Assembly: GCF_002159845.1 (NCBI RefSeq)
Contig: NZ_NFJK01000002.1
Coordinates: 245,251-309,250, forward strand
Length of the DNA stretch: 64,000 nucleotides
Direction: 5' to 3'
Source of the DNA: Anaeromassilibacillus sp. An250
GTDB lineage: Bacteria; Bacillota; Clostridia; Oscillospirales; Acutalibacteraceae
Shown in pieces: positions 9,101 through 16,873 of the stretch. The notes under the pieces were generated by a model, which was not told where the DNA came from, ran no database searches, and saw only the letters and a program-made list of their open reading frames with translations. Made by a program: the position numbers and the translations under genes. Positions within the stretch are counted from its first letter, which is position 1. Each line of letters begins with the position of its first letter.

Positions 9101-10484
9101 AATCATTGCCCTGACCTTTAAGCCGCGCAACGAAGGCAGAGAGTTCCGCGCGATCCTCTGCAATGATGTAGCACAGGAAGTGACCAACACAACCGAGTAT
9201 CTGTATACCGGCACCATGGACGGTATGGATCAGGCGTTGAGCTTCACGTTTGATATCGTCTATAAGGAGCTTCTGAAGCAAACCATCGATGCGGCCCAGC
9301 AGGAAGTGGACGCGGGCAATACGCAGGGCCTGATCCCGGCGGTTCAGGAGGCGTTTGATACGCGCTTCCAGCGTGCAAAAGAGGTTTATGCAGATCAAGA
9401 GGCAACCCAGGCGCAGATCGATGCGGCCCATATGGACCTCATGATGGTTCTGCACTTCCTGGACTTCAAGTCTGGCGATAAGACCTATTTGAAGGACTTG
9501 ATCGACACAGCGGAAGCGCTCGATCTGGACCTGTTTGTAGAGGCAGGAAAGGCCGAATTGGAGGCAGCTCTTGCAAACGCGAAGGGCGTCTATGCGGACG
9601 AAAGCGCTTTGCAGCCGGAGGTCGACGAGGCGGCGGAAACGCTCCTCGAAGCGATGCTTGCCCTCGACCGCAAGGCGGACTTGTCGGTATTGAATACCGT
9701 CATTGCGAAGGCCGAAGAAATCCTGTTGGTCTTGGACGAGGATTACATCCCCGATGAAGAGGCGAACGAGGCATTTAAGCGTTCCCTTGCCACTGCGAAG
9801 TCCCTCACGGAAGAGAGCGGACAGAGAGTGGTTGACGAAGCGGCTGTCGATCTTTCCAATAAGATGGCGGCGCTCCGGCTGAAGGCAGATAAGTCCCTGC
9901 TGGAAGAGCTCTTAAAGGAAATGCAGGACGTTGACCCGTCCGATTATACCGCAGAGAGCTATACGCCGTTCGCTGCGGTGATCAAGAGAGCGGAAATCAT
10001 GTACAACAATCCGATGCTGAGTGTGGACGACGAGCCGGAGATTCAGAGCACGGTGAATGAAGCAAGAGCTCTGTTTGCCAAGCTTGTACAGAAGAATTCC
10101 GGCAGCAGCTCCGGTGGAAGCCATTCGGACAGCTCCAATAAGCCTTCCGGAAGCGGCACAACGGTTGCTGTGACTTCGCCGGTCATCACGGCGGCACAGA
10201 ATGTCCAGACGCAGATCTATGTTGTCTCGGATACGACATTGCCGTTTGCGATCAAGAGAGGCAGCGCCTATTGCTTCAAGATGACTGTAGTTGGCAGCAC
10301 GACAGCTGTTCCCAGCTTTACCGTTGGCAATGGCGATGTGCTCAAGACGCAGTACGTTGCAAAGGTTGGCAACGACTATTACTTCCGCGTGTGGGCTATT
10401 GGCACGCCGGGCAGCAGCACAGGCGTCTATACGACCCTGCCAGGACAGAACCCGCAGCTGCACTGTGTTGTGACTGTCAAATAA
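3147..10484 (+). CDS. Giant secreted family 2 glycoside hydrolase (beta-galactosidase-like) with many accessory domains
   Basis: The GTG at 3147 follows AAAAGGAGG and begins a clear signal peptide (KQRRRLLALLLASTIAMG, cut near ALA). The product is 2,445 residues, against 600-1,200 for typical family members. Residues 45-660 form the GH2 core: sugar-binding domain, immunoglobulin-like domain and TIM barrel. The predicted acid/base is E471 (SLGNEIY) and the nucleophile E617 (LGEFVWTGFDY). After it come a DUF4982-like region (about 677-780), an Ig-like domain, bacterial Ig group 4-type modules (about 910-1048 and 1410-1565), two discoidin/CBM32-like domains (about 1065-1222 and 1572-1770), two cadherin-like modules, FIVAR helical repeats (about 2038-2316) and a Ser/Gly linker. 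The C-terminal domain of about 105 residues is unfamiliar. I see no LPxTG or SLH anchor. The likely role is extracellular removal of beta-linked sugars from host or plant glycans. Confidence 0.9.
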   Translation: MKQRRRLLALLLASTIAMGSFTGALALTDEDVKDSTAAQSNVAEDATEMDRQILFNDDWKFYLGDASGAQEKNFNDSSWRDVTLPHDWSIELDFTNGATTSEIGHLAGGIGWYRKTFTLPPEMADKRITVDFGGVYMDSYTYVNGELVSRHPYGYTPFSYDITDLVVCDGETENVIAVRAENRIDSMQGTTSRWYSGSGIYRDVHLTVTEPVHVARYGTKITTPDLQEEYTSGQDVTVNVATQVQNDSEDEATVTVRTSMVGYEDESVLIDPVESEPVAVAAGETETVEQVLSAVEPALWSVDDPNLYNLVTEILVDGVVTDRYESRFGFRWTEFTVNDGFLLNGEWMKLNGMCMHHDQGALGSVSNYRAVQRQMEILKGMGVNAIRVTHNPASNELLQVCDELGLMVIEEAFDSWFLGKKNYDYGVRFFEMEATDPTATPGQTWAEFDLKTMVNRGKNFPSIIMWSLGNEIYATDNARGPETAQKLYDWAKEIDDTRPCTMGEDKFRERSATDTTSTYIQVADKMDVVGMNYIDRYPYKYDTLRATHPDWIIYGSENSSATKSRGVYAHPDSEGTGDSGSHPDYQQSSYDNDHVGWGSTATQSWTANRDRKFVLGEFVWTGFDYIGEPTPWNQNAYAPPKNSYFGVVDTAGFVKDDYYLYESQWTSVEENPMVHIMPHWNWDDASLRAQVTVNGQIPVRIYSNARSVELFKDGESLGKQTFATITPYQDEKGEDVVYQVNPDNESKLYLEWRIPYEPGTLKAVAYDENDEIVAEDVVTTAGDPAAISLSADRQVIESDGRDLSYITVDVLDADGNFVPTADNQMYFNITGDGKIVGVDNGNSPSWERYKDYDGVWKRKAFSGKALVIVQSTKENGSFTLTATGDGLASDSITCYTTENAGEGKDILGYDNPGTVVTNVNERPDLPETVMAIYSDGSKEEVPVVWDEIPEEQLAQPGTITVRGDVDGATVEITVIVKSVLGVRDTRMVTRTGTVPTLPETVKVVYSDGTEQSMAVAWETITEEEVAQEGTITKLGTVEGIPEDMKATAYIRVGEQSVPGANVAVRAAGETYPKANASYNVGTGHNMSDSINDGTIAFSPSWNNWQNGGVGLEDSWVSVEFEEAYTISKVGVHFFTDGQTKEPRELIVQYSNDGADWTNVENQSKTSGFNVAQGDVNTEYSITFDAVNAKFIRLSMKGQVRDASTFKPVGISELKVYSDITTAPVPSSDATLTALQLNGEDLEGFAPTTYSYTYVLGYNDSIPEITAVPAANASAFVVPPLTNDGSASIIVSAEDGTTNRYTIQFQRSDATLESVVLSADKTDLVENELVPFTLTATMEDGTTLSSGSYTVEYTVTATDAEQKGWVKFNNNGQIEAHTAGAVEAVAEVTYRGKTVASEPLALTIAAATEPIVVQFYDAVSVTTKLNTAPVLPEKVTAYVANSFARELSVQWDAIDPSQYAAYGQFTVEGTVEGQELKPTATVLVKDAIAAQQVSAATPYGNTPSLPEIVTVYNSDGTTNTEVPVTWEPMSADDFKVEEGTVVLVNGVAELDGTELPVIASVRVTSQDVVVSKNYAELQNGYELPFAIASYTNDVPESTDRVDKLNDGKISFATSDAEGKNIWCDWQRNAGGTENWVAVIIGNSGAVVNRFVDTLKVGFYDEGSSGGTQKPSDYRVEYYTGPIDFTLPDGPTTALGPNNPRGHVRDMADSPLNDDSNWQEVSYVGGKPAVKTGEMMEITFDPVETCMLRVYMTPTGTACLGVTELQYFGKDAVAKSDFAVNAIKIDGEPLADFDASKMEYTVELTSAAVPAVTAEATNNASVTIVPAVSANGTAKVIIAPEDGSVANTKTYTIQFHSESTADTYPVVTEPVEGATVTTDLQQAQEGQTVTVNIADIAADKQFHSITVVDADNNPVDTTEVVAGEQYTFTMPASAVTVKVVLEDNDPNQEHLLTVSYSGKDVSLWVDGVQQSFADKINQYRVNLKKGEIIALTFKPRNEGREFRAILCNDVAQEVTNTTEYLYTGTMDGMDQALSFTFDIVYKELLKQTIDAAQQEVDAGNTQGLIPAVQEAFDTRFQRAKEVYADQEATQAQIDAAHMDLMMVLHFLDFKSGDKTYLKDLIDTAEALDLDLFVEAGKAELEAALANAKGVYADESALQPEVDEAAETLLEAMLALDRKADLSVLNTVIAKAEEILLVLDEDYIPDEEANEAFKRSLATAKSLTEESGQRVVDEAAVDLSNKMAALRLKADKSLLEELLKEMQDVDPSDYTAESYTPFAAVIKRAEIMYNNPMLSVDDEPEIQSTVNEARALFAKLVQKNSGSSSGGSHSDSSNKPSGSGTTVAVTSPVITAAQNVQTQIYVVSDTTLPFAIKRGSAYCFKMTVVGSTTAVPSFTVGNGDVLKTQYVAKVGNDYYFRVWAIGTPGSSTGVYTTLPGQNPQLHCVVTVK

Positions 10485-10533
10485 GAATCGGTTTTTTGCT
10501 CCCAATGGGTTTGTAACATCCAATCGGGCAGCG

Positions 10534-10573
10534 GCGCCCCTGGCCAGAAGGAACTGGCCAGGGGCGCTTTTTC
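10534..10573 (+). terminator. Intrinsic terminator of the GH2 gene
   Basis: A 13-bp perfect stem (GCGCCCCTGGCCA/TGGCCAGGGGCGC) with an 8-base loop and a T run lies 50 bases after the stop codon. The stretch from here to 10730 contains nothing else I recognise. Confidence 0.95.
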
Positions 10574-10730
10574 TTGAAAATTTGTGAACTACCCAGCAAT
10601 CTCCATTTGGGCAGAGTGTTAGGGGGATACCCCAAAACGATTGTGAAAACCAGAATGGAATCAAAAGGCGCAAAACGTGGGGAAGATTCGGCCTGTTTTT
10701 GTGGCTGTCAACAAGCTTGCCGCGCGTCTA

Positions 10731-10758
10731 TTGACAAATCGGCATTGTATGGTAGAAT
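10731..10758 (+). promoter_or_regulatory. Sigma-A type promoter of the MarR gene
   Basis: TTGACA (10731-10736), a 16-base spacer and TAGAAT (10753-10758) lie about 110 bases upstream of the MarR start. Confidence 0.75.
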
Positions 10759-10865
10759 AATACTTAAAATTTTTTAATTATATGGGATGGATGCTTGGCT
10801 ACAAAAGGCTGTGGAGGAAGAATGGAATTGGACTTTTGTGCCGGAAATCCATAAGGAGAATCGCC

Positions 10866-11288
10866 ATGTTGGAGCAAACCTTTCGTGAAATCTATACGAA
10901 GTTTAAGCTGAATTTTTATAAAAATATTTTCCACACGATGGATCAATCCAACAATCGGCTGAGTGCTACGGAGGCCTTTTCTGTAGAGGTGATCTATGCA
11001 ATGAAAGGGCCAACGATCCGGGAGTTTGCCGATTTTGTCAATATTTCGCAGCCGAACGCCACGTATAAGATCAATTCCCTTGTGAGGAAAGGCTATATCA
11101 ACAAGGTCAATTCCGCGTCGGATAAGCGCGAATACCATCTGGAGGTCACGCAGAAGTTCTTGGACTATTACCGTATAAACGATAGTTATATCCATGAAGT
11201 GATGGAAAACATCCGAAAACGTTTTGCCCCGGAAGATGTGAAGCGGCTGGAAGAAATTCTGCGAGTAATTGCGGACGAATTGATGTGA
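10866..11288 (+). CDS. MarR-family transcriptional regulator
   Basis: This is a 140-residue protein. The ATG at 10866 follows AAGGAG with a 7-base gap. An upstream extension of the same frame to 10782 lacks a ribosome site. The middle of the protein is a winged helix: the recognition region reads REFADFVNISQPNATYKI, followed by the wing VRKGYINKVNSASDKREY, a pattern typical of MarR repressors. Helices at both ends would form the dimer interface. It lies just upstream of a Na+-dependent transporter gene on the same strand, which it may regulate, although each has its own promoter. The ligand cannot be read from sequence. Confidence 0.85.
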   Translation: MLEQTFREIYTKFKLNFYKNIFHTMDQSNNRLSATEAFSVEVIYAMKGPTIREFADFVNISQPNATYKINSLVRKGYINKVNSASDKREYHLEVTQKFLDYYRINDSYIHEVMENIRKRFAPEDVKRLEEILRVIADELM

Positions 11289-11380
11289 CGGGCGGCCATT
11301 GGTGGATTCATAACTCCCATGCAAACCGGCCCCGGATGCATATTTTTAGATGTGCTTCAAAAGGAAAAATCTATGATGAG

Positions 11381-11420
11381 AAAATCCTGTTTCAAACATG
11401 GTCTTTGAAACAGGATTTTC
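11381..11420 (+). terminator. Intrinsic terminator after the MarR gene
   Basis: A 16-bp stem (11381-11396 with 11404-11419) has an A-rich 5' arm and a T-rich 3' arm and a 7-base loop. Confidence 0.8.
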
Positions 11421-11439
11421 TATGGGGAAAAATTGTAAG

Positions 11440-11491
11440 CCATTTGGAACGCCTCTGCCGCAGGAGACGCCGGGAGAGGCGTTTCAAATGG
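11440..11491. repeat. Long inverted repeat of unknown role
   Basis: Arms of 17 bases (11440-11456 and 11475-11491) pair throughout, with a single G-U pair, around an 18-base loop. No T run follows, so it is not an ordinary terminator. It sits between the MarR terminator and the transporter promoter, so it would not lie in the transporter mRNA if that promoter is used. Confidence 0.55.
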
Positions 11492-11539
11492 AAGAGGTCT
11501 CGTCCAGCTGGCAAAAAAATATAAAATTTGTAAATTTAG

Positions 11540-11568
11540 TTGAAAAATTGTGCAAAATATGTCATAAT
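11540..11568 (+). promoter_or_regulatory. Promoter of the Na+-dependent transporter
   Basis: TTGAAA (11540-11545), 17 bases, then CATAAT (11563-11568). Confidence 0.7.
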
Positions 11569-11629
11569 GGAGTCCCGTTGAACTGTAATGGCGGAATGAC
11601 AAATAAATAGGAAATGAGGAGGAGCTTTT

Positions 11630-12985
11630 GTGGAAAAAAGTAGGAGTAGTTTTTCTGGAAGGATTGGCTTTGTGCTCGCAGCTGCGGGTTCTGCCGTTGG
11701 CTTAGGGAATATTTGGCGGTTTCCATATTTAGCGGCAAAATATGGCGGAGGTATTTTTCTCCTGGTTTATGTGATTTTGGCGATTACATTTGGTTTTTCC
11801 CTGATGATCGCAGAAATAGCACTTGGGCGGAAAACGGGGCTGAGTGCAGTTGGAGCATATCGAGCGTTAAATAAAAAATATTCCTTTATAGGGACGTTAA
11901 CGTCCGTTGTGCCGATGATTATTTTGCCCTATTATTGCGTGATTGGCGGTTGGGTCGTGAAGTATTTTGCCGCTTTTCTGAGTGGCCAGGGAAATGCGGC
12001 GGCAGGCGAAACCTATTTTGCCAATTTTACGGCTCAAACGGCACAGCCGATCGTTTGGTTCTGTGTTTATGCCATCGCAACAGCAGTCGTCGTGTTGCTT
12101 GGAGTGGAGAAAGGCGTGGAAAAGGTCAGTAAGATTCTGATGCCCTTCCTGGTCGTTTTATCCATTGCCGTTGCCGCGTATACAGTTTGCATGCCCGGCG
12201 CTATAGAGGGCGTAAAATATTATCTATTCCCGGATTTTAGCAAATTTTCTACTACAACGGTGCTGGCAGCTTTGGGACAACTGTTTTATTCGATGTCCTT
12301 AGCAATGGGAATTATGATTACTTATGGCTCCTATATGAAAAAGGATGCGGATATGGAAAAATCTGTGGGACAGATTGAGATCTTTGACACGGGAATTGCT
12401 TTTTTGGCGGGCCTAATGATTGTCCCTGCGGTCTTTGTCTTCTCCGGTGGGGACCAAGCGCAGTTAAGCGCCGGCCCAAGCTTGATGTTTATCACACTTC
12501 CGAAAGTATTCGCCAGCATGCCGTTGGGCGGATTGATCGGCAGCGCTTTTTTCCTGCTGGTCCTATTTGCAGCACTGACCTCTTCAATTTCCCTGATGGA
12601 GACGGTTGTCTCCATTTTGCAGGATAAATTCCAATGGAGCCGCCGTATGGCATGTATGATCGTGATCATTGGAATGCTGCTTATTGGAATTCCGACGTCG
12701 CTCGGCTTTGGCATTTGGGACTTTATTCAGCCTTTGGGAATGTCCATTTTGGATTTCTTTGACTTTATCAGCAATAGCGTTCTAATGCCCATCGTGGCTT
12801 TCCTGACCTGCATCTTTATTGGGTTTGTTGTGAAGCCCGATCTTGTAGTGGAGGAAGTAAGGCTATCTTCCAAATTTAAGAGGGAAAAACTGTTCCGAGT
12901 GATGATTAAGTATGTCGCGCCAATTTTTATTGTTGCAATTCTGGTCAGTTCCGTGCTGAATTCGCTGGGGATTATAACCATCTGA
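11630..12985 (+). CDS. Sodium-dependent transporter, NSS/SNF family
   Basis: This is a 451-residue membrane protein with 11-12 hydrophobic helices. The N-terminus carries the family signature FVLAAAGSAVGLGNIWRFPY, which forms part of the Na+ and substrate site, followed by KYGGGIFLLVY. Length matches bacterial members such as MhsT and TnaT, which import amino acids with Na+. The GTG start at 11630 has GAGGAGG upstream. It follows a MarR gene and may be under its control. The substrate is probably an amino acid; which one cannot be read from sequence. A strong terminator follows the stop codon. Confidence 0.92.
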   Translation: MEKSRSSFSGRIGFVLAAAGSAVGLGNIWRFPYLAAKYGGGIFLLVYVILAITFGFSLMIAEIALGRKTGLSAVGAYRALNKKYSFIGTLTSVVPMIILPYYCVIGGWVVKYFAAFLSGQGNAAAGETYFANFTAQTAQPIVWFCVYAIATAVVVLLGVEKGVEKVSKILMPFLVVLSIAVAAYTVCMPGAIEGVKYYLFPDFSKFSTTTVLAALGQLFYSMSLAMGIMITYGSYMKKDADMEKSVGQIEIFDTGIAFLAGLMIVPAVFVFSGGDQAQLSAGPSLMFITLPKVFASMPLGGLIGSAFFLLVLFAALTSSISLMETVVSILQDKFQWSRRMACMIVIIGMLLIGIPTSLGFGIWDFIQPLGMSILDFFDFISNSVLMPIVAFLTCIFIGFVVKPDLVVEEVRLSSKFKREKLFRVMIKYVAPIFIVAILVSSVLNSLGIITI

Positions 12986-12998
12986 TTGAAAGAAAAAG

Positions 12999-13034
12999 GG
13001 ACGCCGCCCGGAGTCTATCCGGGCGGCGTCCTTC
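12999..13034. terminator. Terminator between convergent genes
   Basis: A 14-bp stem (GGACGCCGCCCGGA/TCCGGGCGGCGTCC) with a 5-base loop lies between the stops of the transporter and the ABC exporter. T residues on the plus side and A residues upstream make it potentially bidirectional. Confidence 0.85.
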
Positions 13035-13090
13035 TGTGTAAAAGGCCTGTGTTTGTATTCAGGAATGCGCAGGCAGGGAAGAAGCTACGT

Positions 13091-14830
13091 TTATGCTTCC
13101 AGACCTTCAAACTGCATGTTGTAATATTTTGCATAGATCCCATTTTTTGCGAGAAGCGTTTTGTGATCCCCGCGCTCCTGAATCCCATCGTCGTCCAGGA
13201 CGAGGATTTCATCCGCGTTTCGGATCGTGGAAAGACGGTGGGCAATGACAATGGTGGTGCGGTTTTTGGCGAGCCGTTCCAGGCTTTGTTGGATATGCTG
13301 TTCACTTTCATTGTCCAAGGCGGAAGTTGCCTCATCGAGGATCAAAATTTTGGGGTTCTTTAAGAATACCCGTGCGATGGATAAGCGCTGTTTTTGGCCG
13401 CCGGAAAGCCGTGTCCCGCGTTCCCCAACGTCGGTGTCGTACCCATCCGGAAGGCTGACAATAAAATCATGGATATTGGCATTTTTGGCAGCTTCGATGA
13501 TTTCCTCCATGGTTGCATCCGGCTTCCCATAGGCGATGTTCTCCCGGATGGTGCCGCCGAACATATAGACGTCCTGTTGGACAATCCCAATCGCGCTGCG
13601 CAGGCTTTTGAGGGTTAAACTGCGCACATCTTTTCCGTCTACGGACACAGAGCCCTCCGTTACATCATAAAACCTGGGAAGCAGGGAACAAAGGGTGGTC
13701 TTCCCGCCGCCGGACGGCCCGACCAACGCGATGGTTTTTCCCGCCTCGATATGGATCTGGATGTTTTGCAGCACATTGCTGGAATCGTCATAGCTGAACG
13801 AAACATTCTGATAGTCGATCGTTCCCTGCACATCGGTAAGCTCCTGTGCATTGGGGGCATCCACAATTTCCGGCTGTGTTTCCACCACCTCTAAAAAGCG
13901 CTTGAAACCGGAATAGCCCTTTTGGAACATCTCCGTGAACTCAATGAGCACATCGATGGGGTTGATAAAAATGTTGATGTAGAGCGCATAAACGGCCAGG
14001 TCCGTCAAGAGGATATCGCCGCGGGCGACAAAGTAGCCGCCGGACACAAGCACGGTGGTAAATAGAATCCCCTGGAAGAAATTATTCCCCGCGTGATAAC
14101 TGCCCATGCGCCGGTAATTCCGCTCCTTGGAGTCGAGGAATTCAAGGTTGCTCTTTTCGAATTTTTTCTGTTCCAATTCCTCGTTGGCAAAGGACTTTAC
14201 CACGCGGATGCCAGCCAGGCTGTCCTGGACCCGTGAGTTGACGCCGGCGATTTTCCGGCGATTGTCCATAAAGACCGCGCGCATCTTTTTGTTTTGGTCG
14301 ATGCAAAAGAGCAGCATGATGAGCGTAACCGCGGCCAGAATCAGCGTCATCGGCACGTTGATCCAGAGCAGGAGCGCAAAGGAGCCGAGAATCTTTAACA
14401 GCGAGATGAAAATATTCTCCGGGCCATGGTGTGCCAGCTCCGAGATGTCAAACAGATCCGAGACCAATTTGCTCATCATTTCGCCGGTATTGTTGCGGTC
14501 GTAGTATGAAAAGGAAAGGCGTTGGAAATGATCGAACAGGTCCTGGCGCATATCGCTCTCCATGCGCGCGCCCATGACGTGGCCCTGATAGGTGATATAA
14601 TACCGGCCCAGGAAGCGGAGAAAATACATCACCAACAGCCCAATCGCCATCCAGGGGAGAATCCGATAGATTGCCTGCGCGCCGTGCGCAAAGAGATCCT
14701 TGGTGGCCCAGTTTAGAATTTGGGGGAATGCCAGGTCAACTGCGCTGACCAGCAGTGCGCAAAACATGTCCATCCAGAAGACGGATTGATACGGCTTATA
14801 GTATTTGACAAATTTTTTGAAAACGTGCAT
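13091..14830 (-). CDS. ABC exporter, fused permease and ATPase (MsbA/LmrA type)
   Basis: This is a 579-residue half-transporter. Residues 1-310 hold six membrane helices with the ABC type 1 exporter pattern. The ATPase half has Walker A GPSGGGKTTL, signature LSGGQKQR and Walker B ILILDEATSALD, then the switch histidine in IVIAHRLSTI, so all catalytic elements are present. It would act as a homodimer exporting a lipid, peptide or drug-like compound; the substrate cannot be deduced. The ATG has GAGGAGG at good spacing. The gene appears to be transcribed on its own, with the cyclophilin gene upstream separated by a terminator. Confidence 0.92.
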   Translation of the reverse strand: MHVFKKFVKYYKPYQSVFWMDMFCALLVSAVDLAFPQILNWATKDLFAHGAQAIYRILPWMAIGLLVMYFLRFLGRYYITYQGHVMGARMESDMRQDLFDHFQRLSFSYYDRNNTGEMMSKLVSDLFDISELAHHGPENIFISLLKILGSFALLLWINVPMTLILAAVTLIMLLFCIDQNKKMRAVFMDNRRKIAGVNSRVQDSLAGIRVVKSFANEELEQKKFEKSNLEFLDSKERNYRRMGSYHAGNNFFQGILFTTVLVSGGYFVARGDILLTDLAVYALYINIFINPIDVLIEFTEMFQKGYSGFKRFLEVVETQPEIVDAPNAQELTDVQGTIDYQNVSFSYDDSSNVLQNIQIHIEAGKTIALVGPSGGGKTTLCSLLPRFYDVTEGSVSVDGKDVRSLTLKSLRSAIGIVQQDVYMFGGTIRENIAYGKPDATMEEIIEAAKNANIHDFIVSLPDGYDTDVGERGTRLSGGQKQRLSIARVFLKNPKILILDEATSALDNESEQHIQQSLERLAKNRTTIVIAHRLSTIRNADEILVLDDDGIQERGDHKTLLAKNGIYAKYYNMQFEGLEA

Positions 14831-14890
14831 AGTACCTCCTCAATGCAAATGAAAACGATCAGAGGGAAAACTCCCGCACAGCTTCCCTCA

Positions 14891-14941
14891 AAAGGGAAAC
14901 ATATCCCAAATCTGTTCCAGATTCAGGATATGTTTCCCTTT
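14891..14941 (-). terminator. Terminator of the cyclophilin gene
   Basis: A 16-bp perfect stem (14891-14906 with 14926-14941) ends in T residues on the minus strand. Confidence 0.8.
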
Positions 14942-14969
14942 ACAATCGATCAAATAGTTTTTTCGTCCC

Positions 14970-15485
14970 TTAAACTTTTTCCGGTTCAGGATAGGACTCT
15001 CCAAAGGTTTCCACTGTAATGGATTTGATGGTCTGCTCTTCATAAGGCCGGTCGCTGTAATCCCGGCTGACGTTTACAATGCGGTCGGCTTCCTCCATGC
15101 CGGAAATCACCTTGCCAAAGGCGGCATACTGCCCGTCCAGGTGTGGGGCGTCTTCCACCATGATAAAAAACTGGGAACCGGCGGAGTTGGGATTCATGGC
15201 GCGCGCCATGGAAAGGACGCCGCGCGTATGCTTAAGGTTGTTTGGGAAACCGTTTCCGGAGAACTCTCCTTTGATGCTGTAGCCGGGCCCGCCCATTCCG
15301 GTGCCCTGCGGGTCGCCACCCTGGATCATAAAACCGGGGATGACCCGATGGAAGATGGTGCCGTTGTAAAAACCCTTCCCAGCGAGGGAGACGAAATTGT
15401 TCACCGTATTTGGAGCAATTTCCGGATACAACTCGGCTTTGATAACCCCTTCATTGGTTTCAATTGTGATAATGGGATGCTGCAT
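14970..15485 (-). CDS. Cyclophilin-type peptidyl-prolyl cis-trans isomerase
   Basis: This is a 171-residue protein. It catalyses cis-trans isomerisation of X-Pro bonds. Family motifs are present in order: NFVSLAGKGFYNGTIFHRV with the catalytic Arg in FHRV, then FMIQGGDPQGTG, then SAGSQFFI and AAFGKVISGM. No signal peptide is seen, so it acts in the cytoplasm. I place the start at the ATG at 15485. A frame extension begins at 15503, but that ATG lies within the ribosome site GGAAGGAGAG of the chosen start. Minus-strand TGGTATAAAG near 15522 is a candidate extended -10 box. Confidence 0.93.
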   Translation of the reverse strand: MQHPIITIETNEGVIKAELYPEIAPNTVNNFVSLAGKGFYNGTIFHRVIPGFMIQGGDPQGTGMGGPGYSIKGEFSGNGFPNNLKHTRGVLSMARAMNPNSAGSQFFIMVEDAPHLDGQYAAFGKVISGMEEADRIVNVSRDYSDRPYEEQTIKSITVETFGESYPEPEKV

Positions 15486-15988
15486 AGTGCTCTCTCCTTC
15501 CATTGACCATTTGCACGATTCTTTATACCATATAGAGAGGCCGGATGGCCTCCCGTTTGAACAGAAAACGCCTTGCGGTTTCTGTTATGGTTTCATGTTC
15601 CCCTAGGCGTTGGAAGGCGGCGAACTTTCTGTGATGCCGGATTTCATTTGCGCCAGGAGATACCGTGAAGATATTATAACGTGCTTTTCCGGAATCATCA
15701 AGGCGGCGCCACTATTTTTCGATATAGAAAAGGATTTTCTTTTTTCGAGCCCCTATGCTATAATGGAAAAAGCTTTTGGAAAGCTATGACTTGGAAACAG
15801 GACCGATTAGGGATTGTCTACCAAGGAGAAAGAGGCTTTCCTTTTTAGGAAGACCGTATCAAACCCAGAGGTTTTCAATTTGCTGGAGAATGGTAAAAAA
15901 TCGTTTTTCCGCGTTAATAGCGTTAATAGATACCTCTAACGCGGACGGATCATAGGAATCGAAATGCTATCAATGAAAGGGAAGATGT
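15486..15988. other. 500-base intergenic region between divergent genes
   Basis: No gene is evident. Palindromes occur at 15534-15549 (GAGGCC/GGCCTC), around 15559-15583 (ACAGAAA/TTTCTGT) and at 15909-15944 (CCGCGTTA/TAACGCGG). An extended -10 box on the plus strand (TGCTATAAT, core 15759-15764) probably drives the exonuclease gene and gives a leader of about 220 bases. I see no known riboswitch in that leader. Confidence 0.5.
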
Positions 15989-16774
15989 ATGTTGAAATTG
16001 ATCTCCTGGAATGTCAATGGCCTGCGGGCTTGTCTAAATAAAGGGTTTTTGGATTACTTCCACGCGGCAGACGCAGACGTCTTTTGCCTCCAAGAGACGA
16101 AAATGCAGCCGGACCAGGCGCAAATCGACCTGCCAGGCTACCAACAGTACTGGAATTCTGCGTTAAAGAAAGGGTACTCTGGCACGGCAGTCTTTACCCG
16201 GCTGGAACCGCTTTCGGTACAATATGGGATCGGTGCGGAGGAGCACGAAGGGGAAGGGCGCGCAATCACCCTCGAATTCCCCGATTTTTATCTTGTGACC
16301 GTGTACACGCCCAATGCACAGCGCGAATTGGCGCGCATTGATTACCGCATGGAATGGGAGGACGCCTTCCGCGCCTATGTGAAAGGGTTGGATGAGAAGA
16401 AGCCGGTGGTGATCTGCGGGGATATGAACGTAGCGCATCAGGAGATCGACCTGAAGAATCCAAAGACCAACCGGGGGAACGCAGGATTTTCCGACCAGGA
16501 GCGCGGTAAGATGACCGAACTTTTGGACAGCGGCTTTATAGATACCTTCCGGTGGCTACACCCTGATCTCACGGGAGCTTATACGTGGTGGAGTTACATG
16601 TTTCACGCGAGGGAAAAGAACGCCGGTTGGCGCATTGACTATTTCTTGGTTTCGGAACGGCTGCGTGACCGGGTACAGGCCAGCGAGATCCATGCCGAGG
16701 TGATGGGAAGCGACCATTGCCCCGTGGAACTCCTTCTGCAAGATGCATCCGGTGGGAAAAGGCTCTCTGTATAA
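15989..16774 (+). CDS. xth: Exodeoxyribonuclease III (AP endonuclease)
   Basis: This is a 261-residue protein of the ExoIII/APE1 family, which cuts DNA at abasic sites and removes 3' blocking groups in base excision repair. Motifs are in order: ISWNVNGLRA, FCLQETK with the metal-binding Glu, YTPNA, GDMNVAH (catalytic Asp and Asn) and the C-terminal GSDHCPVEL with the catalytic Asp-His pair. The length is the family norm. The ATG follows AAAGGGAAG. It stands alone, and convergent transcription with the next gene ends at a shared hairpin. Confidence 0.95.
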   Translation: MLKLISWNVNGLRACLNKGFLDYFHAADADVFCLQETKMQPDQAQIDLPGYQQYWNSALKKGYSGTAVFTRLEPLSVQYGIGAEEHEGEGRAITLEFPDFYLVTVYTPNAQRELARIDYRMEWEDAFRAYVKGLDEKKPVVICGDMNVAHQEIDLKNPKTNRGNAGFSDQERGKMTELLDSGFIDTFRWLHPDLTGAYTWWSYMFHAREKNAGWRIDYFLVSERLRDRVQASEIHAEVMGSDHCPVELLLQDASGGKRLSV

Positions 16775-16802
16775 CAAGTTCATGGCAGATCGGTAGAAAA
16801 AT

Positions 16803-16841
16803 AGCCGGGGGCCCTTTATTTTAGGACCGTCCCGGCTGTTT
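16803..16841. terminator. Terminator between convergent genes
   Basis: A stem of AGCCGGG with CCCGGCT, with extra internal pairing and T residues downstream, lies between the exonuclease and DUF1836 stops. Confidence 0.65.
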
Positions 16842-16873
16842 CATCGATGAACAGCGGCTGACGCCGGATGGAT

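Noticed and set aside
5577..9455. 1,292-codon open frame on the minus strand inside the glycosidase gene
   Set aside because: It is fully antisense to well-supported domains, has no ribosome site or family motifs, and its composition is what the codon bias of the plus gene produces.
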